Positions 1 through 7,653 of a stretch of 64,000 nt of DNA are shown here, piece after piece (position 1 is the first letter of the stretch; every line of letters begins with the position of its first letter). Position numbers and translations under genes: made by a program. The notes below the pieces were generated by a model, which had not been told where the DNA came from, searched no databases, and saw nothing but the letters and a program-made list of their open reading frames with translations. Source of the stretch: Levilactobacillus lanxiensis (GTDB lineage Bacteria; Bacillota; Bacilli; Lactobacillales; Lactobacillaceae). The stretch lies in the NCBI RefSeq assembly GCF_016861655.1, contig NZ_BOLN01000009.1:1-64000 (forward strand), in the 5' to 3' direction.

Positions 1-5
1 TACCA

Positions 6-50
6 AAAAGCTGGTTGAGGAAAATCCGAAGATTTTCCTCAACCAGCTTT
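6..50. terminator. Strong palindromic terminator at window edge
   Basis: An 18-bp perfect stem (AGCTGGTTGAGGAAAATC and its complement) closes a CGAA loop and is flanked by A and T runs on both sides. It can terminate transcription in either direction, so it would serve both the NmrA-like gene on the minus strand and a gene left of the window. Confidence 0.8.
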
Positions 51-87
51 CATTTTGGAGACTTATGTCACAGCCCCTTTTTCTGGC

Positions 88-978
88 TTAATTGACTTGT
101 TTTTGGTAAACGTGGGCGAAGTCTTTAACAAATTCAGCTAGTTTCGTGAGTCCCAGTACGGGGTGGTGGGCACGATAATCAGCATAGAAGTCGCTGTCAC
201 GTTCATAGGCGGTCATCTTGACGTACTGGTGGGCGAAGCTAGCAGACATGCCGCTAGCAAGTAAGGCTTGTTCCATAGCGTCGTCGCTGATCTGTACCAG
301 CTTAATCTCGAAACCCAGAGCATGGCTTAGCAGGGCGGTAACTTCGGTATAATTTTTTTCATCACTAGCCACGTATTGAGAGGTGACCCCGGTTGCTGCA
401 GACGTTAACGCTGCGGCGGCAACGGGGACGATGTCGACTGGCGCGACCCATGAAGTGGGCTTGGTGAGACTGTTATTGGTATAAATGGTGTGATTTTGTT
501 TAATGGTGGTCAAGTTGCTGAAGAGGTTGTAGAACATGGCAGTTGGCCGCAAGAAGGTCAGGTTTACGTCGGGTAGTTCATGAGTGAGGACATCCTCGAT
601 GATATTGTAAATATGGAGTGCGCCAACCTCCGGCCCCATATTGGCGCCGACACTACTGAGGTTAACGACTCGTTTGACACCAGCAGTCTTCACGGCATGG
701 GCGTAGACCTCAGCTTGTTGGCGGCCGGCTGCAAAAATGTCCGCGTCATTATTAGCGGCGGTGATCATGAGGTAAACGGCATCAGCTCCGGCGAAAGCTT
801 GGCATAAGAAAGACTGGTCGGCGATGCTACCAATGGCAGGCGTGGCGCCTAATGCACGAATGTCGGCCGCCCGTTTGTCGCTGTGACTGATAATCGTAAC
901 GTCATGTCCAGCAGCGATTAAGGTTTGCGCTAAGGGTTTACTGATATGACCGAGGGAACCAGTTAAAGTGATTTTCAT
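88..978 (-). CDS. NmrA-like NAD(P)-binding oxidoreductase (atypical SDR)
   Basis: About 296 residues beginning MKITLTGSLGHISKP, which is the beta1-loop-alpha1 of a Rossmann fold. The TGSLGHI loop is a variant of the dinucleotide-binding motif. A later VVNLSSVGA segment fits the fourth strand of atypical SDRs of the NmrA/YtfG type, which act as NAD(P)H-dependent reductases or redox sensors. The ORF is open further upstream to 1203, but that part overlaps the divergent TetR gene, and an AG-rich ribosome site precedes position 978, so the internal ATG is chosen. The gene is divergent from the TetR gene with paired palindromes between them, which suggests it is the target of that repressor. The substrate is unknown. 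Confidence 0.8.
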   Translation of the reverse strand: MKITLTGSLGHISKPLAQTLIAAGHDVTIISHSDKRAADIRALGATPAIGSIADQSFLCQAFAGADAVYLMITAANNDADIFAAGRQQAEVYAHAVKTAGVKRVVNLSSVGANMGPEVGALHIYNIIEDVLTHELPDVNLTFLRPTAMFYNLFSNLTTIKQNHTIYTNNSLTKPTSWVAPVDIVPVAAAALTSAATGVTSQYVASDEKNYTEVTALLSHALGFEIKLVQISDDAMEQALLASGMSASFAHQYVKMTAYERDSDFYADYRAHHPVLGLTKLAEFVKDFAHVYQKQVN

Positions 979-998
979 AAATGAGGATCTTCTTTCAT

Positions 999-1054
999 AA
1001 AGTATAGGTCTATCTTTTAACGTGCCATCATTATAAGAGATAGACTTATCTTTT
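999..1054. promoter_or_regulatory. Paired TetR-type operators between divergent genes
   Basis: Two similar imperfect palindromes of about 20 bp lie at 999-1018 and 1035-1054. Both end in TATCTTTT and have A-rich left halves; the second is close to a perfect AAGAGATA-GACT-TATCTTTT. Their centres are 36 bp apart. They sit between the two divergent start codons, the expected place for an autoregulating TetR repressor. Binding is inferred. Confidence 0.6.
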
Positions 1055-1099
1055 GTCAACTGGTAAACTAAAGAAAACTGAAAAGGGAAATGATAAGTC

Positions 1100-1711
1100 G
1101 TGAAATTAAAAGACGAAGAAAAACATGATCGCTTGTTAAATGCCGCTGTATCAGTTCTGGCAAAGGGGGGAGTGGCCAACTTCTCCACGACGAAGGTGGC
1201 CAAGTTAGCGGGGATTCCCCAATCGAACCTCTATATTTACTTTCAGAATAAAGAGGCGTTGCTGGAGGCCACTTATCGGATGACCGTCCATCAGCAGAGT
1301 GTGGCTGTTGTGGCCGTCCTACAGGACCGAGATTCGTTAACCACGCAGCTAATGAGCAGTGTACAGGCACTATATCAATTTGCCCTAGCCCAGCCGGAGA
1401 CGGTGACAGCTCTTCAAGTGTTGCTGGATGATATTGAATTGAAGCACAAATGGGGCCTGAAACGAGATGACTTGGCAAATCAACGGATTCAGCAACTGAT
1501 CCAAACGGGCGTCGACCAGCATGTCTTGCGGGAGACTAATCAGAACTTTATTCGCTATTTTCTTGCGCGTCCCGTCTTTCACTATGTAGAAGGAATTCGT
1601 GCAGGCCTTTATCCGGATACTCCGGAAGCATTGACAGATTTAACGGCCATGATTATGGGGGCTGTTTTACAGCCAGATGTTTATCAGACTTGGTGCCAGG
1701 AAAAAATTTAA
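1100..1711 (+). CDS. TetR/AcrR family transcriptional regulator
   Basis: A 203-residue protein of usual TetR length. The N-terminal helix-turn-helix is at about residues 28-48 (FSTTKVAKLAGIPQSNLYIYF), followed by the NKEALL start of helix 4. The C-terminal ligand domain is not diagnostic. Translation starts at GTG 1100 after a weak AAAAGGG site. The gene is divergent from the NmrA-like oxidoreductase and a perfect-stem terminator follows it. The likely role is ligand-responsive repression of itself and its neighbour; the ligand cannot be read from sequence. Confidence 0.85.
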   Translation: MKLKDEEKHDRLLNAAVSVLAKGGVANFSTTKVAKLAGIPQSNLYIYFQNKEALLEATYRMTVHQQSVAVVAVLQDRDSLTTQLMSSVQALYQFALAQPETVTALQVLLDDIELKHKWGLKRDDLANQRIQQLIQTGVDQHVLRETNQNFIRYFLARPVFHYVEGIRAGLYPDTPEALTDLTAMIMGAVLQPDVYQTWCQEKI

Positions 1712-1722
1712 TCGAAACGACA

Positions 1723-1758
1723 AAAAGGATTTGATGGTCATTGCCATCAAATCCTTTT
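1723..1758. terminator. Terminator after TetR gene
   Basis: A 15-bp perfect stem, AAAAGGATTTGATGG and its complement, with a 6-nt loop. The A and T runs at its ends make it bidirectional, so it can also serve the minus-strand gene at 1811-2050. Confidence 0.85.
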
Positions 1759-1810
1759 AAGTTCAGTGTCACCGGTTAAAGTGTGCGATTTAAATTGTAA
1801 ATTGACTAAC

Positions 1811-2050
1811 TTAACGCCAGCAGCCCATTACGCTGCTCCAGTGGCCCATCATGGCGCTACTCCAGCCGCCCATACCGATGAATCCCCCCATGCCGACCAG
1901 TGCGATTCCAATCACCAAGAATATCCCCAATAAAACAGCGGTGTCGTGGTCGTGGTTCGTGCGCGGAATTAATTTTGCCACTAGAAAAATAATGAGTGCA
2001 ATCCCGGTAATGAGAATTAAGCCACCGGTTAGTAAATTGGCAGTCATCAT
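1811..2050 (-). CDS. Small two-helix membrane protein, function unknown
   Basis: A 79-residue protein with two hydrophobic segments, about residues 5-28 and 38-60, separated by a short loop PRTNHDHD. The C-terminal tail is rich in Gly, Met and Trp. Translation starts at ATG 2050 behind a GGGGGAG site. No family is recognised. The His/Asp loop and Met-rich tail could contact metal, but that is speculation. It stands alone between convergent and divergent neighbours. Confidence 0.6.
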   Translation of the reverse strand: MMTANLLTGGLILITGIALIIFLVAKLIPRTNHDHDTAVLLGIFLVIGIALVGMGGFIGMGGWSSAMMGHWSSVMGCWR

Positions 2051-2130
2051 AATATCTCCCCCTTTATGCCCCCATTATACAGAGTTTTCCGGAGAAAGGG
2101 GGAAATGGTTCCCGGGATTTCCGGGGCTAT

Positions 2131-2278
2131 GGTAAAATGGGACGTAATTACAGGTGGCCGTTAGTCGCTAATTATTCGGTGACTAGCCCAACCTGAAAGG
2201 TTTCGCCCCCTAACGACGGCCACCGCTGGTTAGCTGAAACTGGTTAGTTAAGTTTTTACTACGGTGGCGGGTGTCGTT
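2131..2278 (+). ncRNA. Candidate structured leader RNA with alternative pairing
   Basis: An extended -10 (TGGTAAAAT, 2130-2138) would start a transcript near 2145. A perfect 9-bp helix, 2153-2161 with 2216-2224, closes two hairpins: TAGTCGCT-type 2162-2169/2178-2185 and AACCT/AGGTT 2190-2194/2198-2202. Together they form a three-way junction. Its 3' strand could instead pair downstream, 2212-2217 with 2273-2278 and 2219-2225 with 2262-2268, next to a GGAGG site at 2279. That switch-like layout suggests a cis-regulatory RNA for the GcvH-like gene. It does not match a riboswitch class known to me. Confidence 0.5.
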
Positions 2279-2294
2279 GGAGGTACTGGAAACG

Positions 2295-2327
2295 ATGAAT
2301 AGGACAAAAAATAAGCGCAAGGGGTGA
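2295..2327 (+). CDS. Possible 10-codon leader peptide MNRTKNKRKG
   Basis: An ATG at 2295 follows a GGAGG at 2279-2283 with 11-nt spacing. The reading frame encodes a very basic decapeptide and stops at TGA 2325-2327, inside the ribosome site of the next gene. It may couple translation to the GcvH-like gene or be fortuitous. Confidence 0.3.
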   Translation: MNRTKNKRKG

Positions 2328-2332
2328 CAACA

Positions 2333-2650
2333 ATGATTGATCGAATTGAAGCAAGTGCGGATGCGCTGTGGTTAACGCCCGATGAAGAGGGGCGCCTGCG
2401 CTTGGGGTTTGCCGACGATGGTCGCGAGATGGTCGGCGACGTCACACGGATTTCCTGGCTGGTGACGGCTGGGCGCATCAAGTTGGGCACGCCATTTATG
2501 GTGGTTCACGGTGAGCGGGAAGACCTGACGTTGCGGTCGCCCTTTGCTGGTCGAATTCAGGCCATTAACCAGGCGCTTGAAGAACATCCGGAACGCTTAA
2601 ATGAACACAACGATGCCCTCGACTGGATGATTGAGCTAGTCGATGAGTAG
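2333..2650 (+). CDS. GcvH-like (lipoyl-domain fold) protein lacking the lipoyl lysine
   Basis: A 105-residue protein. The middle and end align by eye with glycine cleavage H protein: a VGDV..I segment, a VVHGEREDLTLRSPFAGRI stretch matching the lipoyl hairpin, and NQALEEHPERLNEH matching the conserved NEAL..PELVN region. At the usual lipoylated Lys there is an Arg. A role as lipoate carrier is therefore unlikely; the fold may have been kept for another purpose. ATG 2333 follows AAGGGG at good spacing and is preferred to GTG 2324. It is the first gene of a unit with the pseudouridine synthase and DUF1003 genes. Confidence 0.6.
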   Translation: MIDRIEASADALWLTPDEEGRLRLGFADDGREMVGDVTRISWLVTAGRIKLGTPFMVVHGEREDLTLRSPFAGRIQAINQALEEHPERLNEHNDALDWMIELVDE

Positions 2651-2665
2651 AAAGGGAGGGCCAAC

Positions 2666-3553
2666 ATGGAGTTGAGCTGGCAGGTGACGACGCCCGTCAC
2701 CAGTTTGAAACGTTTTTTAAATAATCAGGGGGTCAGCCACCGGGTCTTCAGCGACCTGAAGCAGGCGGGAACCATCCGCGTCAACGGCCAGGTGGTCACA
2801 CCAGCTGTTGATTTAAATGTGGGGGACACCGTCACGGTCGGCTTACCCGCCGAAGTTGCGGACGATGCCGTGGCGACGAGTGAGACGCCCATCACGGTGC
2901 TATTTGAAAACCGTGACTGGTTGGTGGTGGACAAGCCCGCTGGCCTCAACGTGGTGCCGGGACCCGCTAACCGCACGGATACGCTGGTCAACCGCATCAA
3001 GGGTTACTGGCTGGCCGAGGACGCGGAGAACCAGGTACCTCACATTTTGACGCGGCTGGACCGTTTTACGAGTGGGGTGGTCTGGGTTGCCCGGCACCGC
3101 TTGGCCAATAGCCTCGCGAGTCAGCTACAGGCGGCCCATCAGGTGGATAAACGCTATCTGGCGGTGGTCAGTGGTCAATTGCCTGACGACCACGGCATCA
3201 TTGATGCGCCGTTAGCCAGCGACCCGGCCGGCTACAACCAGATGGTCTCCCCGGACGGCAAGCCCGCGAAGACGGAGTACTGGGTCGAGAAGCGGTTTCC
3301 AAACGCCACGTTGGTTCGTGTGAAATTACATACGGGGCGGACGCACCAGATTCGCGCCCATTTTGCCTCGTTAGACCATCCCTTAGTCGGGGATGAGCTG
3401 TATGGCGGTCCGCAATTAGCGGGGATGACGCGCCAGGCGCTGCACGCCCACACGTTGGCATTTACGGACCCCTTTACCGGGGAAGATCGGGCCTTTACCA
3501 GTGCGCCACCCGCTGACTGGCAAGCCCTGATTCAACAATTATCTGAGGAGTGA
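2666..3553 (+). CDS. RluA-family pseudouridine synthase
   Basis: A 295-residue protein converting uridine to pseudouridine in RNA. An S4-like RNA-binding region occupies about residues 10-62. The catalytic motif RLDRFTSG lies at residues 130-137 with Asp132 as the nucleophile, and VDKPAGLNVVPG is the upstream family motif. A later LHTGRTHQIRAH motif also matches the RluA/RluD group. It starts 15 bp after the GcvH-like gene with a GGGAGG site. Target position (23S rRNA or tRNA) cannot be decided from sequence alone. Confidence 0.9.
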   Translation: MELSWQVTTPVTSLKRFLNNQGVSHRVFSDLKQAGTIRVNGQVVTPAVDLNVGDTVTVGLPAEVADDAVATSETPITVLFENRDWLVVDKPAGLNVVPGPANRTDTLVNRIKGYWLAEDAENQVPHILTRLDRFTSGVVWVARHRLANSLASQLQAAHQVDKRYLAVVSGQLPDDHGIIDAPLASDPAGYNQMVSPDGKPAKTEYWVEKRFPNATLVRVKLHTGRTHQIRAHFASLDHPLVGDELYGGPQLAGMTRQALHAHTLAFTDPFTGEDRAFTSAPPADWQALIQQLSEE

Positions 3554-3560
3554 CGAAACA

Positions 3561-4337
3561 ATGACAGAGGCGGACGAATTAACCTGCTTAGTCGATGGGG
3601 CCCCCATTTCGCTGGAGACGAGCCTACAGCTGGCGGAGCTGGACGTGGGGCTGCGGAACCGCATCAAGCGCGACTATCCCCAAAGCAAGCCGACCGATTA
3701 CATTTGCGGGCATCATTTATTAAAATACCGGTTAGACCACGTGGATGCGATGATCAACGCCGATTTAAAGCAGACAAAAAAGATTAATCACAAATTGACC
3801 AAGGCCCTGCAGAGCGACGACTACGACATCATCGACGTGAACGACAGCCTGAAGGAAAGTCTCACATTTGGCCAGAAGGTGTCCGATGACGTTGCCCGGT
3901 TCGGGGGCTCATGGGGCTTTATCCTCGTTTTCATGTTCGTCCTAATTGGCTGGATGATCGTTAATGGCCTGCACGTCTTTGGGGCGAACTTTGACAACTA
4001 CCCCTTCATTCTGTTAAATTTAGTCTTGAGCTGTGTCGCAGCGATTCAGGCACCCATCATCATGATGAGCCAGAACCGCTCCGCAGACCGGGACCGGATG
4101 ATGGCCGAAAACGACTATCACGTGAACCTCAAGTCCGAGCACGAACTGCGGTTACTTCACGCTAAGGTCGATCACTTGGCGCAGAACCAGGTCCCACACA
4201 CCATGGAGATCGAACGGTTTCAGTTAGAAATTTTAGGTGAAATTCGTCAAGAACTAGCCGAATTGCGGGAGGCCAAGGCCACCCCTGATGCGGCAGAACG
4301 AAGGGAGTCTCACCATGAGCAAGTGGATCACCGCTAG
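3561..4337 (+). CDS. DUF1003 family membrane protein
   Basis: A 258-residue protein. Hydrophobic segments at about residues 119-139 and 148-169 bracket an acidic loop, and NRSADRDRMMAENDYHVNLKSE is the characteristic DUF1003 stretch after the second helix. The C-terminus is Glu/Ala rich and likely helical. Its N-terminal 100 residues contain a HHLLKYRL segment typical of this family. The start at 3561 follows GAGGAG and lies 7 bp after the pseudouridine synthase, so co-transcription is likely. The family's function is not established. Confidence 0.8.
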   Translation: MTEADELTCLVDGAPISLETSLQLAELDVGLRNRIKRDYPQSKPTDYICGHHLLKYRLDHVDAMINADLKQTKKINHKLTKALQSDDYDIIDVNDSLKESLTFGQKVSDDVARFGGSWGFILVFMFVLIGWMIVNGLHVFGANFDNYPFILLNLVLSCVAAIQAPIIMMSQNRSADRDRMMAENDYHVNLKSEHELRLLHAKVDHLAQNQVPHTMEIERFQLEILGEIRQELAELREAKATPDAAERRESHHEQVDHR

Positions 4338-4398
4338 TCTCTTATTTATTGTTGGCTTAATCTTCGGCCAACGAGTCGCCGGGCACGTTGCCCATTAA
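4315..4398 (+). CDS. 27-residue single-pass membrane microprotein
   Basis: An ATG at 4315 follows AGGGAG with proper spacing and overlaps the last 23 bases of the DUF1003 gene in another frame. The product starts MSKWITASLLFIVGLIFGQR, a basic N-terminus then a hydrophobic helix, and ends GHVAH. A terminator starts 16 bp after the stop. The arrangement suggests a coupled small membrane protein that may partner with DUF1003; no family is recognised. Confidence 0.5.
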   Translation: MSKWITASLLFIVGLIFGQRVAGHVAH

Positions 4399-4413
4399 GT
4401 AAAATCTTTTTTG

Positions 4414-4458
4414 ATAGGCCTGACGGTCAGCGTTCGCGCTAACCGCCGGGCCTATTTC
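4414..4458 (+). terminator. Terminator of gcvH-like/rlu/DUF1003 unit
   Basis: ATAGGCC at 4414-4420 pairs with GGCCTAT at 4449-4455. An inner CGGTCAGCG/CGCTAACCG stem closes a TTCG loop. T residues follow. Confidence 0.7.
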
Positions 4459-4649
4459 TGTGGGGTTGAACGCTGGTTTTGTGCTGTAAGCACCAAATAA
4501 CTGACCGTCTATGATTGAAGATAAATCATGGTAAATGATTAGCAATTATTTGTTCATTACCATCCCTAAGCCATTCAGAAAAATAGTTTTTAATCGGGTA
4601 AGGTGCTACAGTTATCGCCGGAAATTATTGAAGAGTGAGGTGAGAGGTT

Positions 4650-4799
4650 ATGGTAAATACGCTAATAATATATGCGCATCCTTATAACTATCTCGTCTGT
4701 GTGATTAATTTGAATATGCCGGTTGATAAGGATTTTGTAAATAGATTCACTGAACAGGATGAAATTTACGCGGATCAGGTCCGAGCGCTGTGTCAATAA
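4650..4799 (+). pseudogene. Remnant of NAD(P)H-quinone oxidoreductase (flavodoxin-like)
   Basis: A 49-codon frame with a GAGGTGAGAGG site encodes MVNTLIIYAHPYN, the N-terminal strand and loop of NAD(P)H dehydrogenase (quinone)/Kef regulator flavodoxin-like proteins. It then jumps to VINLNMPVDKDFVNRFTEQDEIYAD, which resembles the second strand and following loop. Roughly 25 residues between them and everything after them are missing. It is probably an internally deleted decayed gene, though a translated short protein cannot be excluded. Confidence 0.5.
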
Positions 4800-4818
4800 T
4801 TGAGAAGAAAGTGAAGAG

Positions 4819-6015
4819 ATGAAAAATGTAAGACTTTATGTAGGCGTACTGAGAAAGTATAAGAGCTTGTTTATCTATATAACAATGTTTTATCTCTCTA
4901 TGGGAATTTCAAAGTATACGCAAATTCTATACTTTCAACAAAACGGCAAGTTAATAAACTTTTCGCTGGCATATTCGGCGATGGCCATTGCTGGCTCATT
5001 TTCTTTCTTGATAACCAATAGATTAGAAGGAATGAGTTTGAGAAAGGTTGCGAAAATTCTTGGATTAATTTACGCAACAGGTATGATTCTGAGAGTCTTC
5101 TTTCAAAGTAGCTGGATAGCTATTATCTCGGGCAGCATCTCAGGTTTTGGAGCGGCTATTCTAATCTTAGTAGTGAGAAAGTGGATTTATGCGGAGTCGG
5201 ATAAAAATCCGGAGGACAAGCAGATCCTAATTTCTTCTCGATACACAATAATGCAGATTACGTCATTACTAGCAACGCTAGTCACGGGGCTGATCCTATT
5301 CATTTTTTCATCAAGTAACGTCGTGTACATTGTAATCTTAGCGGCAACAGCTATGGCAATAATTTTGTTGCCGGCTAATTCCGTTCCTGCAGATGGTGAA
5401 ATCAAAATTGAAAAGAAATCAAAGGTCTTTGCATTGCCAGTAAATCGTGTTCGGGGTCTGTCGTATTTGGTTGCTGTCATCTTTATGGGAATAACAACTT
5501 CTATCGTTGATCCGATTGCTCCTGCACTACTGCGAGCCACTGGGTATAACGTTGGTGCGGTAAGTGTCATCATTACCTCCTTGGGGGTGGTGACCATGCT
5601 GTCCGCGTTCCTGTTTCAGCTACCGATTTTTAACAAGCAGCCAGCACGTTATTTTTGGCTTGTTGAGCTGTTTTCAGGGAGTATCATTATCTTCTGTGGG
5701 TTAATGACCCGAAATCAATACATTTGGATTATGATTGCTTTTATCGTAATGTCTGTCGAAGGTACAGGATTTTTTATACTGAAAGAACTAGTGGAATATG
5801 ATATGTTTCCCAAGGAAGAAACCGTCGTTTATTTAGGATTAGCACAATCAGGATTTTTGATTGGGGATGCAATCGGTGCGCCAGTAGGGACATTTCTTTT
5901 CCAGTTTGTAAGTGGACGAATTTTGCTTATATTGTATGGAGTAATGGCGATGATTTGTGGCTTTTCGTATATGGAGCTTTCTAAAGTATTTGAACGAGAT
6001 AAACTACGTGCTTGA
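4819..6015 (+). CDS. MFS-type membrane transporter
   Basis: A 398-residue very hydrophobic protein with about 12 membrane segments. Between them are short basic loops such as RLEGMSLRKVAK after the second helix, in the position of the MFS loop 2-3 motif, and a longer loop near residue 195 (EIKIEKKSKVF). It fits a 12-helix major facilitator; the substrate is unknown. The codon use is visibly more AT-rich than the neighbours, and the gene follows a flavodoxin-like remnant, which suggests acquisition by transfer. It has a weak GAAGAG-type site and ends before a terminator. Confidence 0.7.
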   Translation: MKNVRLYVGVLRKYKSLFIYITMFYLSMGISKYTQILYFQQNGKLINFSLAYSAMAIAGSFSFLITNRLEGMSLRKVAKILGLIYATGMILRVFFQSSWIAIISGSISGFGAAILILVVRKWIYAESDKNPEDKQILISSRYTIMQITSLLATLVTGLILFIFSSSNVVYIVILAATAMAIILLPANSVPADGEIKIEKKSKVFALPVNRVRGLSYLVAVIFMGITTSIVDPIAPALLRATGYNVGAVSVIITSLGVVTMLSAFLFQLPIFNKQPARYFWLVELFSGSIIIFCGLMTRNQYIWIMIAFIVMSVEGTGFFILKELVEYDMFPKEETVVYLGLAQSGFLIGDAIGAPVGTFLFQFVSGRILLILYGVMAMICGFSYMELSKVFERDKLRA

Positions 6016-6105
6016 AGCCAGAGAGACACTCACAGGGATTCAGTCCGACTTGCGAAGAGCTTTCTCTGAAAGAGGCATCACAATGTTTTTATTCATGGCT
6101 TTGAG

Positions 6106-6147
6106 AACAGCTCTCACTCACAAATTACATGAGTAAGAGCTGTTTTA
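6106..6147 (+). terminator. Terminator after MFS gene
   Basis: AACAGCTCTCACTCA pairs with TGAGTAAGAGCTGTT across a 9-nt loop, followed by TTTT. The remaining part of the gap up to 6309 shows nothing recognisable. Confidence 0.8.
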
Positions 6148-6309
6148 CTGAGTATTATTAGAGCTGGGATTATGTTCATTCAATCGTGACCAGCATGGGA
6201 TGAAATTATGCTATTTCGAATCACCTCAACACAGCAGGTGTCCTCCTGGAAGCCGCAGGCGGCAATTTACAGCAAACCCAGTCAGCAGTTCAGCCCCATA
6301 GCAAATTCG

Positions 6310-6338
6310 TTGACAAAGGCGCGGGGCTCCGGTAGGCT
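6310..6338 (+). promoter_or_regulatory. Promoter of GNAT gene
   Basis: TTGACA at 6310-6315, 17-bp spacer, TAGGCT at 6333-6338. A GGAGGA site and GTG start follow within 35 bp. Confidence 0.65.
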
Positions 6339-6368
6339 AGTGAGAGAACTAGAAATGGAGGATTTTTT

Positions 6369-6956
6369 GTGATAATTCGTGAAGCTCGACCAGTGGATGC
6401 GCCTCAAATAGCACCGCTGATGAACTTGATCTACGACGAAATGGCTTTGACCGACCTGGAAGACGTTCCAGGCCCCGATTTACTGAAGGTCATCACGGCG
6501 GCGTACCGTACGCGGACTTACTTGTCCGGTGCGGCAACCACGGTGGTGGCCGAGGCCAATGGCCAAGTAGTTGGGGTAGCATTTGGCTATCCGGGCGAAA
6601 AAGAAGACGTTGTAGATGACGTGATGACTCGCCTGGCAGCTAATAGTGCCGCTTTCGACGAACCATTTGATTTAGACTCAGAGACCGAAGCGGGTGAATG
6701 GTACTTGGATTCACTCGCTGTCTCACCGGACCATCAGGGCAAGGGAATCGGCCGCCAGTTGTTGCGGGCCTTACCCGTTTACGCCCAACGAGACCGGCAA
6801 TCGGTGATCGGCTTAAACGTCGATTTCGAAAACCCTGGCGCGATGCGGTTGTATGAACGCATGGGCTACGAGGTGACCGGGACACAGATGATTGGGGACC
6901 ATGAGTATTACCACATGCAACTAGAGATTGGCGAACGCGTCCGTCTCGCAAACTAA
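6369..6956 (+). CDS. GNAT family N-acetyltransferase
   Basis: A 195-residue acyl-CoA dependent N-acetyltransferase of the GNAT fold. The acetyl-CoA binding motif A is seen as LAVSPDHQGKGIGRQLL near residues 117-133, with the Q-x-x-G-x-G signature, followed by NPGAMRLYERMGYEVTG near the C-terminus. Start is GTG 6369 after GGAGGA. It has its own promoter and terminator and so is a single-gene unit. The acceptor substrate is unknown. Confidence 0.85.
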   Translation: MIIREARPVDAPQIAPLMNLIYDEMALTDLEDVPGPDLLKVITAAYRTRTYLSGAATTVVAEANGQVVGVAFGYPGEKEDVVDDVMTRLAANSAAFDEPFDLDSETEAGEWYLDSLAVSPDHQGKGIGRQLLRALPVYAQRDRQSVIGLNVDFENPGAMRLYERMGYEVTGTQMIGDHEYYHMQLEIGERVRLAN

Positions 6957-6968
6957 GTGATTTTTAGT

Positions 6969-7002
6969 AAGGCCACCCGGCACTAGTTGGGTGGCCTTTT
7001 TA
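6969..7002 (+). terminator. Terminator after GNAT gene
   Basis: AAGGCCACCC pairs with GGGTGGCCTT, followed by TTT. Confidence 0.85.
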
Positions 7003-7006
7003 GTCG

Positions 7007-7237
7007 TGAAAAATGGCAATGTGTGGCGCATTTCGTTCCCGACGGTGAGCTCAAGGCGCCCTGCTATGGGGTCGGTTCCAGCCTGAGAGGCGGGCTTCCA
7101 CCTCAACTTTGAGCCCAAGAGCGGTCTCAAAGGTTGTCCCGCGGGCTAGGTCGGGCAAGAACCCCGGCCAAGGCCGCCGACACAGCTGGGCGCCTTGGCT
7201 CACCTCTGGTCACTCCGGCAACGTCCGCATTTTCTCA
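7007..7237 (-). repeat. Palindromic repeat R1 (family A)
   Basis: The conserved core 7034-7213 reads on the minus strand from GTGACCAGAGG to GGGAACG. It contains the A-family hairpins and the CTGTGTCGG/CCACAGC-type stem, here more degenerate than in other copies. Flanking arms TGAAAAATG (7007) and its near complement ending at 7237 pair with one mismatch. The gap from here to R2 holds no gene. Confidence 0.7.
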
Positions 7238-7426
7238 GACTGGTAGCTGACAGAAGACGGTCACAGGTATTCCTGAATAAATGGTTGACTAGTGTTCTTA
7301 GGCTGTCAAAAGATTATTCAAAACTTTTTGTTGCAAATACAGCATAATTGATTTACACTAATTTCATCGATTCGATAGTTATTAGTTCACTTAGGCAGGT
7401 TGCCATGAGTGAGATTGGGACTAGGT

Positions 7427-7635
7427 AATCAATGTCAGTGACCAGAGGTGGGCCAAACTGACCAGCTGTGTCGGTGGTCTTAGCTGAGGGGGTTACTCAG
7501 CTTAGAGCACGGGACGTGCTTGGAAACTCGCGGGTCTTGCGAGGTTTCAAGCCGAGCTGGCAGACCGCTTCTCAGGCTGGCAGCGTTCCCCACAGCAGGG
7601 CGGTTTGAGCCCACCGCCGGGAACGGCAATTGATT
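7427..7635 (+). repeat. Palindromic repeat R2 (family A)
   Basis: The core 7438-7625 starts GTGACCAGAGGTGGGCC and ends GGGAACG. Hairpins are CTTAGCTGAG/CTCAGCTTAG and CTTGGAAACTCG/CGAGGTTTCAAG, followed by the AGACCGC..CTCAGGCTGG module and CCCCACAGC. Flanking arms AATCAAT (7427-7433) and ATTGATT (7629-7635) are complementary. The copy lies just upstream of the MarR gene, so it may be in its untranslated leader. Confidence 0.8.
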
Positions 7636-7653
7636 TGGCGAGGAGGGGAAGAA

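Noticed and set aside
1068-1582. Minus-strand frames opposite the TetR gene
   Set aside because: They are shadows of the TetR coding sequence without ribosome sites.
2131-2332. Glycine riboswitch before the GcvH-like gene
   Set aside because: The conserved glycine aptamer core is not seen, and the fold is a different three-way junction.
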